DNA of 64,000 nt, taken from positions 55,175,395 to 55,239,394 of the forward strand of contig CM046307.1 of the NCBI GenBank assembly GCA_025267735.1, written 5' to 3'. Shown here piece after piece: positions 23,401 through 35,610 of this stretch. The DNA is from Mactra quadrangularis (Eukaryota; Mollusca; Bivalvia; Venerida; Mactridae). The position numbers and the translations under genes were made by a program. The notes beneath the pieces are model-generated. The model did not search any database. It was not told the origin of the DNA and saw only the letters and a program-made list of their open reading frames with translations. Positions within the stretch are counted from its first letter, which is position 1. Each line of letters begins with the position of its first letter.

Positions 23401-23999
23401 TCTGGGGCAGCCTATTATACATCCCGCCGGATTTTTGATAAACGATGCAAATATTTTGCGTTTACATCCGATGAAAAAGTTTTTTTTATTTAATAGTTAA
23501 ATATTCTAAAAATCATAATCCCAAAAGGAAACGTTAAAATAAGATTGTGTGCAAAATCGTTTTACAATGTATAGGTATTTACGATTTCGAGGGGTCCAGG
23601 TTCTATAACTTCCAATACATACCTTAAACAAGAAAAGATTAATGCAAAGCATTAAATACCGCCGGATAGTGATAACATTATGTGTACATACACAAAAGAG
23701 AAAACAAAGATATATGCGGCAAAAATAGTACAAAATTCTGTATTCTGAGGTATAATACAGAACATGTAAAGTGTTCCATGATTAAAAGGCGCAGTTTATA
23801 AATCTATAGTTACTACATTATTATATAGTCACTACTTTTTATAAACTTTTATAAAAAAAAACACATCGCTTATTGGCCACCAATTACAGCAATATATCTA
23901 TGTTTAATAAAATATTAGCACCTATTATATTATTAAATTATAATCAATCATGGTCTGATAACTTTTCTTTGTATATCGTCAGTTTTAGTGTCACTATTA

Positions 24000-24370
24000 T
24001 AGACCGTTCCTCAAAGTTGTTCTAAACAGACTTACGGACCGTTTGTGTTTAAAATGTACTCGCATGTCTGCGTGTTTTAGTCTAAACCAGTAGCCTGTTC
24101 AATTATCCCGAACGTTCCAAAACGTTCCGTAACGGAAGTGTCGGAACAACTCAACCCAAAGACAACTCAACCCGAGCCAACTCAATCCCCACTAACGGCT
24201 TGAGTTGTCTCAACTTTGAGTTGAGTTATGCACGGGTTGAGTTGTCTTCGGGTTGAGTTGTCCGGTATCCATTACGTTCGCTTACAGTCGTTACTGAACA
24301 CGCTGCATGGTTTAGAAGAGAAGATAAGTAGTAATTTCTTGGAGAAACTCCTTTTAAACATGATATATAA
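24000..24370 (-). repeat. Dispersed repeat R, copy 2 (split)
   Basis: 24307-24355 is the reverse complement of 60-115 (AGAAGAG...AATTTCTTGGAGAAACTC), and 24040-24095 carries the TAGTCTAAACCAG end. Between them lies the CAACTCAACCC cluster, apparently an insertion. Confidence 0.5.
24112..24290. repeat. Inverted cluster of CAACTCAACCC motifs
   Basis: ACAACTCAACCC appears repeatedly at 24147-24190, then its complement GGGTTGAGTTGT appears repeatedly at 24203-24262, so the cluster can fold into a long imperfect hairpin. The outer part carries ACGTTCC repeats. Confidence 0.7.
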
Positions 24371-24918
24371 ATGCTTTACAGAATGAATAAAATGTATACA
24401 AAAACACACCAGACTTAACAATTCAGAAATCTAATACTTCTTGCCCTGCCGTTTTTTCAAACATATTTTGACTTAATGATGGCCTAAATGAGAAAGTGAG
24501 TTAGACAGTTATTATACAGTAACAGCCGAAACGCATGCAGAGACACTATCAAAACTTACTTCAGACAGTACAAAATTAATAATTAACTTTTTCATCATGA
24601 ATTAAGCGCTTCGTATGCGATAAACGCGAGTCTGTAACAAATCTGTTCACGGTACGTGAAATACGTACGATATGTGTTTTTAGCCTGAACCTCAATTTAG
24701 GGGAGCAGATATTTTACAATGTCTTAAAATATAATTTAAGGATAAAATGTTCTTTAAAATGCCCCCAAAAAGCACAAAATTTCATTGCAGTACTGTTAAA
24801 CTAAAAATTAATACAATTTAGCACTGTCAACATTAGTAGATAAAAAAAGAAGGACGCCATCAAAAGAAATCATGAACTGCTCCTACCATGGTCATCAGAT
24901 TCTGACGACTCCAATATA

Positions 24919-24941
24919 CCACCGGCCTTCAGGCCGGCGGT
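24919..24941. repeat. Short GC-rich hairpin
   Basis: ACCGGCCTTCAGGCCGGCGGT is a near-perfect palindrome in AT-rich DNA. Its function is unknown; it is probably a repeat fragment. Confidence 0.5.
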
Positions 24942-25429
24942 AAATAATAAAATGTACGATGGCTATACATGTAATTAAATTTTACGTGACGAGTTAATCA
25001 CAGTTTGTGTTTATTTTACCATTACTAAGTACACTTACCCATCGATCGTCTAGATATATCGTTGAAGCCAGTATAATGAGTTCAAGGTATTTCTTTAGTT
25101 GTTTTTCCGCTAGTTAATTAGGTGTTGTTTTTTTTTCTTTTCTCGCCTTAAGTACAGAATAAACATGATGAAGTGCAACGTTTACATCATAATGGTTATA
25201 AACAAGAAACGGGTTTTTAATAGAGAGTGATTATATTTAAATAGGTAACTTTTCTATAACGATGAGCTAAAGTTATTTTATATGTTTTGTCCTATTTAAA
25301 CAGAGGTAAACTTGTTCAAGGACGTACGTTGTACCTTTAACTGTAAACGTTTGTGATAATTGCTGTGCTTTTATATACTAGTCCATAAATTAGTAATTAG
25401 ATGGAAAAGACGAATGTCTTTCCCACTTT

Positions 25430-25755
25430 AAGTTATCGCGTGAGTTTGTGTAGGTTAATTTCTGTAAACTGTCCAAATTGAATCGAGTGTTTATGTTTTT
25501 GTTTTCTTGTTACCTCCCTTTGCTCCTTCGATAAAGTTACTCGAAGGGAGATAACTTATCCTCATATTTTTCAACTAAATTTGCACGTTCGGAAGCTTTT
25601 CGTTCCTGTGCTAACTCGTTGCATTGAAGGACAATATGCCTAAAACATGCAATGGGGAACTTTAGGCGAAATAAAGTAGACATTGACGAAATAGGGATTT
25701 AATTGTTTAAATATATAGGGTCTACGACCAACTAACTACCAAGTTGCATGTTTTT
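25430..25755 (+). repeat. Dispersed repeat T, copy 1
   Basis: It shares, in order, GGTTAATTTCTGTAAACTGT, GGAAGCTTTTCGTTCCTGTG, GAAATAAAGTAGACATTGAC, AATATATAGG and TACGACCAACTAACTAC with 38925-39200. A small inverted CCTCCCTT/AAGGGAG pair at 25510-25555 is absent from copy 2. Confidence 0.7.
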
Positions 25756-26224
25756 TTCATCAAAAGGTCATGCCTATAATTACAAATGAAACCGTTTTTA
25801 AAAAAATCATGTTTGGTACTACAAGACAAGTTCAACATTTTTCCGTCATATATTAACGGCCTGTCGTCCTACTTACGTTCCTTGGCTAGGCTTGTAGCAA
25901 TTGACTACATTTACTGCAATTGAAGTAGATTTTTTTTCGATGTTACGTGCTTCTGAGAAATTTGGCTAGTGCGAGTTTAAAGATAGATCTTTATTCAAAA
26001 TCTGTAAGCAATGTTTGTTAATGTAAATGCGTTTGAAGTTAACAGCAGTACATGTATGTCATTCTATCTCAGCTCATCTTTCCTAGATCTCTGAAATTAA
26101 AAACCTGCCTCACATCAGTGTTTGAATTGTTAAAATTTATAATCGTTGGCCTCAAATTACTATAGCATATAGCATACCATTGTTGGAGAGTCGTAGGTTT
26201 GAGTCTGGCTGTTAATAATGTCTT

Positions 26225-26390
26225 CAGTCTACGAAATTAGAATATGGAAGTGGTTGCCCGAAGAGGTCATTTTAGTAGCAAGCATTATATTTTGTTTGTA
26301 GATTCTTGGTTGACCAAAAAATTATTTTTGGTAGCCCGAACTTAAAAGTAGTTGCCCAGGCAACTAGACACGCATTAATTTCGTAGACTG
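26225..26390. mobile_element. 166-bp MITE with perfect 15-bp TIRs
   Basis: CAGTCTACGAAATTA at 26225 and its exact complement ending at 26390 flank a body of GTTGCCC/GGCAAC inverted words. TGTCTT abuts both ends, so a 6-bp (possibly 8-bp, decayed) target duplication is likely. Confidence 0.75.
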
Positions 26391-26429
26391 TGTCTTTTTA
26401 TATGTATGGTGTGGGAGCAGTGGTCCAGT

Positions 26430-26870
26430 GATAGGTTGTGCTCTTATAAATCGAGAGATCCCAATCTGATTAAAACCCGATCTAAAATTTTACACTCGCA
26501 TACACGCTAATTTGAATTTGGCATTTTCCAAACGAAGGTCACGTTAAGGTGACCTTTTCTCATCATAATATTCATGACGAAATTGTTATGAAACGTAACT
26601 TGTTTACATCGTCTACGTCACGCAATTTGAAATGAGCCGCCCAATCGCAGACTGTGAATAATACTGCTGTTAAATAAGCATGCAAACCTTGGTCTAAAAA
26701 TAGAAATTACTAAATCAAAATGTGTTTAATATTTAGTGTTTTCGTCTAGATGAAAGCTACGCATTGATTGGTCGATACAAAGTTCATCTCGACGTGACCT
26801 TCAGCGGAGAAAGTAGAGAGCCAGTAAACAAAGCTCTACAGGATATCTGTTTACGGAGAGTGGAGAGATT
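26430..26870 (+). mobile_element. AAGGTCACG dispersed element, copy 1
   Basis: It matches 29735-30150 over about 430 bp. Inside, 26535-26801 begins AAGGTCACGTTAAGGTGACC and ends with the inverted TCATCTCGACGTGACCTT, so a TIR-bearing core is embedded in a longer shared unit that starts near AAAACCCGAT. The ORF at 26764-26967 falls in it and is not called. Confidence 0.65.
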
Positions 26871-28227
26871 CCGGATTCGAACACCACTAGGGTCACTGCT
26901 TATTTCCTTAAGCAAGAGAATTTCATACAATTGTTCCACTCAAACAATTTGTAAATTGGTACTGTGAGGGTCACCTGCCTGAGAGGGGTTTTGATGATCA
27001 GAGGTTATCGTACAAAAATGGTAAATCGTCCGGACATGTATATGAAAGAAGACCTAGAAACCACACTTAAAATATACGTATTTATACAAATCATCGTCTG
27101 ACTTTGCTAACGGAAAATGAACTCTGAGTTATGCGTCCCAAGAACGGTGGTTATGTGTGCTGTCTGCCTTATATTACACATGCCTGTTAAAAGGGGGCTT
27201 TGTACCAATAAAAAATAAACGCACCCATCAGAACACATTTTAAGATAAATGACTTTCATACAAGGGGCATTAATTTAGCTGACTTTATTTTTTGTGGTTG
27301 ATACTAAATGTAAATGTCAATGAAAAATGCATATTAAATCATATCATATACGATCAATCATGTACCTCATTTAAACATGTCGTGAATATCAAGTTTTGTT
27401 TAAATTTCAATACATTATAAAAATAATAATTACATTAGTTGATTTGTCAAAACTGTGTCTTTTTAAATGTTACCGCCCATTAAATAGCAAATGGTATTTT
27501 GTTAATAATACTGAGTGTCAACAATTATATGAACAGTGTTCACTCTCATCATGTCGGCAAGATGTTATTTATCAGGACTGCACCACAACAACACATGGCA
27601 TTGTTCTAATTGGCACACACATTCTTAAAGTAATGACTAAACTAATGATTAATGCACATGATAATGATAAATATTGACGATTTCTAATTAATATATCACA
27701 CTGTCGACTTTAACACTAGAATATACAATCAAGTTTTCAATCAATTTTTTTTTTGGGGGGGGGGGGTTTAACGCTGTAGCAACACAATGTATAAGTCATA
27801 TAACGACGGTGTTTTCATTCAAACATCAAATAATTTGAAATGTAATGTATAATTTAACATGGAATTCATTGTACTCACTATTCAATATCCTTTGTGCTAC
27901 ATAACAGTTACAGCATTTCGAGAATTTATGGAAGATTTGAGATCAACGTTGGTTATTGAGTTATTAGCGAAAAACTGAAATTCGATAATGGCGGACGTAA
28001 TTTGCATATTATGCAAATTGCTCAAGAATGACAGGATGTCATAACTCGGATTCTTATTCAGCACCTTTCAAAGATATACATAAAGAAACTGCAAAACACA
28101 AAGTGCACGGTTCACCTTAAATATAGCATTTTACTGCAGGACTATAACAATTATAAAACTGCATTATAATAAGACAGAGAATCATTTCTTATTACCTGTA
28201 CTTCTTATTATTACAGTAGGTATATAT

Positions 28228-28312
28228 ACATGTATATAGTTCGTACACAATAACAAAAATTAAACAATCTATTTCAGAAGTAGGCAGTATTGAAAATAAA
28301 AGTTACTGTTCT
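28228..28312 (+). repeat. Partial copy of the 2623-2935 MITE
   Basis: ATAGTTCGTACACAATAACA, then ATTTCAG-AGTAGGCAGTA and TTGAAAATAAA follow the order seen at 2624-2715. The right half is missing, and the CATTCGGAAC MITE begins 22 nt further on. Confidence 0.55.
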
Positions 28313-28334
28313 TGTATACAGCTTAGACTAAAGC

Positions 28335-28693
28335 CATTCGGAACTCCTCGGCCATTCGCTACGAATAACCTCGGACATATTTAGACGCCATTTTGGAAAA
28401 TTCGATGTAGAAGTAAACAAATAAACGATCGTTTAGGTGATGAGTGAAGTTTTGTTTTTAGTCCGTAAATTTGAAATTACACATTTCAATGATACCGATG
28501 AACAATAATTTGTTCAATTTAAAACAAATAAATATGTTTAGACAAAGATCTGTGAGTATACTACAAGAACTATTTTGTGTAACCGTTACGTGCTTCGCCT
28601 CGCGTAGGTAGTAAAATCACAAAAATCCAATGAAGATCCCCCACGAATCCTTCCGAGATTATTCATTCATGAAAGGTCGAGGTGTTCCGAATG
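28335..28693 (+). mobile_element. CATTCGGAAC MITE, copy 1, perfect 10-bp TSD
   Basis: The ends CATTCGGAACTCCTCGGCC and GGTCGAGGTGTTCCGAATG are inverted. AGACTAAAGC flanks both sides exactly (28325-28334 and 28694-28703). A 9-11 bp duplication is the signature of Mutator-like transposases. The body is non-coding, so it needs a transposase in trans. Confidence 0.85.
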
Positions 28694-28934
28694 AGACTAA
28701 AGCAAGCCAAGAAATCATCTGCCCATATAAGGCAAAGTTAAACACATATAAGAAATACGCCATAAATAAGAAAAGAATGATTTAAGTACTTAGTGTACTT
28801 CCTTATATAATTTTATAAATATTCATGCATACCAAGTTAAGAATCACTCTCCATTAAAAATACGTAAGATATTAATTTTGAGGTCATTGACATTCGTTGA
28901 ATAGTCATCGTTGACATAATTAGATTTTTTTGTA

Positions 28935-29200
28935 CGCGCCCGGCTAATTAAAGGCTGTGGATTTGCTTCCCTGATAGGGAACACTTTCGTGGAGATTGGT
29001 CATAAACTAATATCTACGGTCATTCTCCCTCTTACCACTGATTCTTAATCATGTAGGGCATTTGTCAATCACTGACTGAAGTATGCGCCTATGGTTAACA
29101 GCTAAATATAAAATTTTAGCCTTTCAAGAAACGGAGATTAGGTCGACTGTTCGCCGTGGTATGACCTGTGTTGCTACGTGATGTTTAACCCAACCAAAAA
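28935..29200 (+). mobile_element. SINE family S3, near full length
   Basis: A weak tRNA-like head (GGATTTGCTTCCC B-box-like at about 28970) is followed by GTCATAAACTAATATCTACG, GTCATTCTCCCTCTTACC, GTTAACAGCTAAAT and the tail TGTTGCTACGTGATGTTTAA. Relatives are at 11790-11900 and 55735-55900. Confidence 0.6.
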
Positions 29201-29734
29201 GATATTTAAAAAAATATAAACAAATCTCCCAGAGTCATCATATTGTTGTAAATAAAATCAATGTACGCGTCATGTAAAACATAATAACCGCTCCATTAAA
29301 GGCACTATCTAAACATTCCGTAAAGTGAGCGAACTTCAGTCCGCGCTCAAAAAAAGTCAGTAAATAAATACAGGAGTTTAAAATATGATTGATATATTGC
29401 TTTGCAAATTATGTGCAAAATAGTTATATAGTGATATATTATACAAAAATACTTCAAAAAATAATGAGACAATTTGTCAAAAAATAAAATTTTGAAATAG
29501 TTGTTTTACAGTTTTGTTTCTGCATCTTAATATATCAATTTTTATTTCTTCCTGATAAATGTTTCAAACCTAAGTTATAAGTTCACGTAGAGGTTAAAGA
29601 ATGTTGTTGAACAAAGCAACCGGTAACTAATTACCAGAGTTCATTCGTAACTATGATTTTCTTTATTTAAACAGTCACGCTGACGTTGGGTGCAACTTTA
29701 AAGCTGTGTACCTTATGGAATCGTTCTACTATGG

Positions 29735-30150
29735 AGCACCCTATTACTTGGGTCTGATCTAAACAAAACCCGATGTAAAATATCCGATCGCCTACTCGCT
29801 AATTTAGATCTGGCTGTTTTGTTATGAGAGTCACGTTCAGGTGACCTTTTCTCATTATAATATTCATTATGCAATCATTGCGTTCAGTAACTTGTTTACA
29901 TCGTCTACGTCACGCAATTTGAAATGAGCCGTCCAATCACAGCCTGTGAATAACACTTCCGTCAAATTAGCTCTCAAACCTCGGTCTAAATATAGAAATT
30001 ACCAAATAAAATGCTATTAATAGTGTTTCGTCTAGATGAAAGCTACGAAATGATTGGTCGAAACAAAGGTCATCTCGACGTGACCTTCCTAGCGAACCTT
30101 AGAGGTCCTGTACTACAGCGCTTTACAGGATATCTATTTACGTAGATTGA
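29735..30150 (+). mobile_element. AAGGTCACG dispersed element, copy 2
   Basis: Collinear with 26430-26870: AAAACCCGAT, GTCACGTTCAGGTGACC, TTGTTTACATCGTCTACGTC, CGTCTAGATGAAAGCTACG, TCATCTCGACGTGACCTT, TTTACAGGATATCTATTTAC. The core is 29827-30087. Confidence 0.65.
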
Positions 30151-30284
30151 ACTTTAGTTAAACCCCAAAAGGCAATTATTATTTTGCAACTTCCGTTTCA
30201 AGGTAGAACCCCTTAAGTTCTTGTTATTTGTTTGTGGCGTACGTACCTTTACCTCTAACATTTATATAAAACCTCTGTCATATT

Positions 30285-30440
30285 TACCACTGGCATTTTT
30301 ACAACATATGATATGGCATTTTTAGCTATAAACGTGATTTTACGACTTAGGATATGGCATTTTACCTATGGCATTTTTACCTATGGCATTTTTACCTCTG
30401 ACATTTTCGTGTATGGCATTTTACCTCAGACATGTTTACG
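30285..30440 (+). repeat. Degenerate short tandem repeat, TATGGCATTTTTACC
   Basis: About eight variants of ATGGCATTTTTACCT occur with a 15-30 nt spacing; the four central ones are nearly regular at 16-17 nt. Non-coding. Confidence 0.65.
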
Positions 30441-30547
30441 TACATTTCTTAGTACTAGATAAAAAGCTTAGGTTCAGAGATCTTGGACTGACGACTGACC
30501 TCCTCGATTGACTTCAGCATGTTGAGATTCTATATTTAGCTCCGTAC

Positions 30548-30956
30548 CATTCGGAACGCCTCGACCATTTATTGAATGACTAATCTCGGAAGGATAAGTG
30601 GGGTCCACCAATAACCAAAGGTGTTTTCTACATACGCGAGGCGAAGCACAGTCGAAGCACGTAACGGTTATGCAAAAAAGTTTTTGTCGTAAACACATGA
30701 GGCTTTGTCAATACTTGCTTTTCACTATAAATGTGACTATATGTTGTTCAGTGGATATCGTGGATATCATTTAGTCGTGCATTTCAAATCTATGGACTAA
30801 AAACGAGACATTTTTAGCGCCTAAACGATCGTGGATTTGTTTACTTCAACATCGTTTGAAGTATTTTGTTTGGGCATGTGGCGCAAAAGTAGTTCCAAAA
30901 TGGAGTGTGATTATGTTTGAGTCTATTCCTAGTGAATGTCCGAGGAGTTCCGAATG
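30548..30956 (-). mobile_element. CATTCGGAAC MITE, copy 2
   Basis: Inverted relative to copy 1. The ends are CATTCGGAACGCCTCGACC and CCGAGGAGTTCCGAATG; the flanks AGCTCCGTAC and AAGTCCGTAC are a decayed 10-bp duplication. The antisense ORF at 30474-30698 is part of it and is not called. Confidence 0.75.
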
Positions 30957-31784
30957 AAGTCCGTACACCACGTTACAAAACAAGAAAATATTGAAGCGTA
31001 CCATCAAGTGTTCACATATTATTTGTATTCATATCTGTACACGAAAACATAGACATGGAAATACTGTGCAACTTAGTGCATAAGAGTCTGTAAACATAAA
31101 ACGTTATAAATACGAGTATATATTTATAATGAATCATCTTATGAGGTTTGGAAGTTAATAAATGTAGCGGACGTTGAACTATAGCCTTGATTATAATTAT
31201 GCTTTTTATTACCAGTTTACATGGAAAATAATTTTTTATACAATATTTGTGACCTCCTCAGCAAAAATCAGTCTTAATGAGGAAAAATCACTTTTCCTGC
31301 TTTTTACATTTTCTGAATCTGCATGCACTGAAACATGTTTTCAGAACATTTCAGGTGATTCTGAGAAATATTGCCAAAGTTACAGCGTTTAGAAGTTTAC
31401 AGGTATGACGGTCAAAATTACCAAGTTATCAACAAATTAGTTTTAAAATCGTGTTAAAAAACATTATTCTTTGTTTAAATTCTATCAATTGTTTGTTCCT
31501 TGCTAATACGATGATATTTCATGTTTTCTAAAGATGAATAATGAATGTGACACCAAATAAATGAAAACAAGTACGTGTATACAAAAAGAAAACACCTGAA
31601 CAATTCAATAAAATAATAGACAAATTCAGAGCTTCGGGTATATATTTATGACTGTGTGCATCATCAACGAATTACGCATGTTTAGTTTATACTAATTTAT
31701 TTTAGCTCGATTGTGAAATTACAACATAGATTTATCATTTTCGAGTCCGCTTCCTGGTTCCCCAGTACAGAGCTAGTAGGATAA

Positions 31785-31870
31785 ACTTTATTTATTATAT
31801 CCAAATCTTACCAGTCCAACGTCGTAACCGCTTGGCCACGCCCGCTCCAATTACGTATGTAATAGTCTGA
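31785..31870 (-). mobile_element. SINE family S4 fragment (tRNA-Ser/Leu-like head)
   Basis: Read on the minus strand, GGGCGTGGCCAAGCGGTTAC, then GACGTTGGACTGG, resembles the 5' half of a class-II tRNA. The same words appear on the + strand at 52150-52175. No B box is found, so it is a fragment. Confidence 0.5.
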
Positions 31871-34600
31871 CCCTCGGGCACGGACTCGGGTAAGGACACA
31901 TGCAATATAACAAAGTACAAGAGAAAGATACCACAGCGACAAGGAGAATTTGTTCATACACATTTGGATATACAGATATACAGACCAAAAAGCATAACCG
32001 TCGATTTATAGAATACAGGGAGATTTTTTTGTTTTGTTTTTAAAAGTAAGGTGAAATGTTCCAAATGAAATAGCGTTATATTCATTGGATATAACATCGC
32101 GCAATTTTAATACAATGTTACAATTCAATGTATCCTCAGACAGAGCCCCGTTGATCTGTCCTAAGAATGTTTATTTAAAAAGAAAATAAACTAAGAGAGT
32201 TACCCTTCATATCATTATCTCAGCTTTTAGTCATTGCAGTACAAAATGCTTGCGAGAAATCAGTCCAGTCAGATCAGAGATGCCTCTAGAATGAATCGGT
32301 ATTTTGAAACATGCGCAGTTGATACACTGCGCATCACTAGCTATCATAACATGCGCTGAAGTTACACTGCGCATACAAGCCAGTGAAGCCGCCATAATGA
32401 CATCGTCGTTCTTCATTGGTCCAATATGGTTACAAAGTATATCAAATTTAAAAAAAAATAAAATCATCACTCTCTAATTAACACTAAGTTAGAAACGATG
32501 AAACATTTTGAATTGCAACCATGGCAAAGGCTATCAACATCTGTCTTCTAAAATATATGAAAAAGTCCTAGAAAAGATTATTCAAAAATAATTTTACATT
32601 CACAAATAAAGATACGAAATTATGAAATATGATAAAAGATTTGTCTTATTTCTATAAACATGTAGTGAATACTAATTCTTTAGACCTAAACACAAAATGT
32701 AGTAACAATAATTATAGGCCTAGGAAATGCACTAAATTTTCAGATTTTTAAAAAAAATGTTTCTTTCCGAACAATTGTTTTTGTAAGCAATTTCGAAAAG
32801 TGAAATTGTCGGAATTGTATAGGCCTATCTGTGCAACATTTTTTTTCGTGTTGTGGTCATTTGGATGTAAAACGTGTTTAATAAAACTGAAAACAGGACC
32901 GAAAACTGCCATAAGGCCAACAACATTTATTGGCATCGGTCCAATAACATTTGTGCTCTCTGATTGGTTGATAAAACATGGTCAATATCATTTTCCGTTT
33001 TTTGCAGAAAATGACGGCCATTTTGTTTCTGAACGCGTTGAAACCAAATTTATAAAATTCGTCCCCCAGAGCCCGGTATCAGTCATTTATATCATGGCAT
33101 AATAGAGTAACGTATATAACGGTACGTTTCCGGCATAGGTCGCTTTTAGCCTTATCTTTTTACGTCACAACTTGTAGAAAAGACGGTGCAAGAGCAGACG
33201 AACGCCAGAGTGTGATAGCATAATATTTCTAATGAAGAAATAACAACAAGATACATTACTCTACAACTCATCATTAGTGATCTTTCTTCCATAAAACAAT
33301 CAAAGAATGCATCGGTCTCTATGCAGTCATAACATCATTCAGCTCAGTTGAAGCATTCAAACAATTCTAAACTAACAAACATTTTCTCTTGTCTCATCTT
33401 ATCTGAATGTTCATCCTTTAAACAACTGTATACATGTAAATACGCTCACCTTTTTAATCATATCTTTTTCTTATCTTATGAAATCAGCAGACAGTAATGC
33501 CCAAACTGTTGAATCTGGCCAATACCTTGCAAAAGTAGAAGTAAAAAAGTAGAAACTCGTAAAAACAAAAACAGACACCAATATAGATGCCATACACAAT
33601 GGTAATGGTTAAAGACCATCCAAATGCAAAAATGTTGTATAATATCATGTTAAGTTCATTTACGTGAAATACAAGATGCAAGTAATCATTGGTCTGATAT
33701 ATCTGTTATTGATAAAAAAGGCCATGACCACTGCCCAGTCATCTTCATAGACTGTAATGTTTACCTTACGAGATATGTGTGCTTTAGCACTAACAAATGT
33801 CGAGTAAAAGGGTGGGCTGAAGTTTTTTCACCAGGACACCCTTTGTTGCTTGTTCTTGAACCTTTTGGTGCAAGTGTGAGGTTGGTGCACCCTAGGACAA
33901 GTTTAAAAACCCCAGAGGCAATAATTTTGCCAATGTCTGTTTCAAAACGTAAACCTCTCTGGTTCCTGTTTAGTTATTAGTTGGCGGCGTCCATTTTTCA
34001 AGTTTGAATGTCTAAAATTATATTATTCCTCTTTGCTTTTTGACTGTGTGATAGATCTGTGCTATTAATTGTTTCTGATATGTTTGGTTACACCTTGTTA
34101 TACTCTGGATACATCAAGAAGCTGCATAAAATGACTAGACCACTTCAGCTCTGATTGTGATTTCTTTACTGAGGTTACGAATATAAATTCCCATTGAAAT
34201 AAAATCCGTTTGTCACATTAAGTCAGAAAGACACATAATTACAACATTTGTCGAAAGCCGCTTAATGGTGTTTCGAATGCTTGAAAGATTTGCTAATCAT
34301 AGTATGGTTAATTAGTATTCCGGCAGAAGACCTTTACAGAGAAATATCACGTTGAATACAATTAGATGAATGACAGGTGAATAATTATGCAAATACATTA
34401 ATAAAATTACGTGAGGCGATACAAAAATAGATGTATAACGTTACAAATGCATTGAGGTCCCGATTGCCACCATGTTTGGCTTAATAACATTTAAATTGGA
34501 TATAAAAAGTAAATTAAAAGTTATACTCAAATAAAGAAAACTTATATGGCGAAAAGAGCAAAGAAAGAAAAATGTTAAGGGGAAAGGGAGCAAAGTAAAA
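31871..34600. other. Intergenic, no supported gene
   Basis: A pair of TGCGCAT-containing words repeats at 32311-32372. CCAAT-like words and a GCCGCCAT word occur near 32390-32430 and 32930-33030. Frames at 32231-32470 (-), 32800-33102 (+) and 33777-33980 (+) have no recognisable domain. Promoter-like words alone do not support a gene. Confidence 0.35.
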
Positions 34601-34617
34601 ATGGTCTCTTTGGGTTC

Positions 34618-34929
34618 ATGGAGCAAAATTCACCCAGAAAAAGGCATACAAGTGGAGATGCTAAGATATCAAGTGATATCGAAAAGTATCTGGATGAAGA
34701 TAAGGAGCAAATGGAGGCTGATCCAATTCAATATTGGACGGCCAATATGAATAGATACCCCAAAGTGGCCAGTATCGCCATCAGGCATCTAGCTCTACCT
34801 GCATCATCGGCAGCAGTAGAGCGGCTGTTTAGTGTGCCCAGCAAAACCTTTCGGCCTGACAGATGTCGACTCAGCGACAGAGCATTTGAGGCTCTTATGA
34901 TGATCAAAGCCAATGCCCATATTGAGTAA
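34618..34929 (+). pseudogene. hAT transposase remnant, C-terminal dimerisation domain
   Basis: A 103-aa frame matching the end of hAT-superfamily transposases (also seen in ZBED-type domesticated genes). Residues about 36-100 carry the hATC dimerisation pattern: DPIQYW near 36-41, then LALPASSAAVERLFS near 58-72, then LSDRAFEALMMIKAN near 84-98. The catalytic DDE core and BED finger are absent; a stop lies in frame shortly upstream, so this is a truncated fragment rather than a gene. A hAT-type terminal repeat follows 330 bp downstream. Remnants in this position act only as relics; domestication seems unlikely without an upstream exon. Confidence 0.8.
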
Positions 34930-35255
34930 ATGTTTCACATTGTTTCTGTTGATATGATGTACATTGTATATATAAAACATAACTAAGAACTATTGGAAAA
35001 AAATAAAGTATCAAGTACATGTATACTGCAATATGAGTTATCTTATCTTCTATTTAGTGTTTTAAAGGTAAGGACAATAATTAATATATGTCAGTAACTG
35101 GAATTTCATGTTTTGCCTAAAAATGTCATTGAAATAATTAATTAATAATTAATTGTTTATGTAAATAATGGTAATTGAAATTAATCATTGTCCTTACTCA
35201 GGGTAATTAACAATTAATTATAATTACTGAGGTTGAGAATAATGGTAATTATAAT

Positions 35256-35288
35256 TAATTACTTTGCAAGTAATTGACCCCATCCCTG
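35256..35288 (-). mobile_element. 3' terminal inverted repeat of the hAT remnant
   Basis: Read inward from 35288 on the minus strand it is CAGGGATGGGGTCAATTACT, the CAGGG-type end of hAT elements. AT-rich sub-terminal repeats (AATTAATTATAATTAC and complements) fill 35090-35255. No matching left end was found upstream, so the element is 5'-deleted. Confidence 0.7.
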
Positions 35289-35610
35289 GTTACAAACATG
35301 CAAAAAGTCACAGAATCCTAATGTATTTTTGTATATCCAGTGATGATTAACATTACTGTCAGATATTTTATCTGATAGGGAATCGCCGCTTTAAAAGCCA
35401 AGTCCCCTGTCTCCATTTTTCAAAAATAATATTTTTATATCACTGGAATTAGAAGCGCAAGCTTTATACTTAATATCATTTAAATTATAGATTCTCAAGT
35501 CACAGAATTCTTTTTCTGTGTCATTATGCTCTATCTCCGATTTTTTTACAGCAATAAAAAATCTAAACTGCCCAACGTTCTGGACATGGAGCAACATAGT
35601 ATTGCTCTTT

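Noticed and set aside
32311..32372. TGCGCAT pair with a GCCGCCAT word as a bidirectional promoter
   Set aside because: Suggestive words only; no gene with a supportable first exon on either side.
32800..33102. 100-codon frame
   Set aside because: No recognisable domain, overlaps an opposite-strand frame, and no splice or promoter evidence beyond CCAAT-like words.
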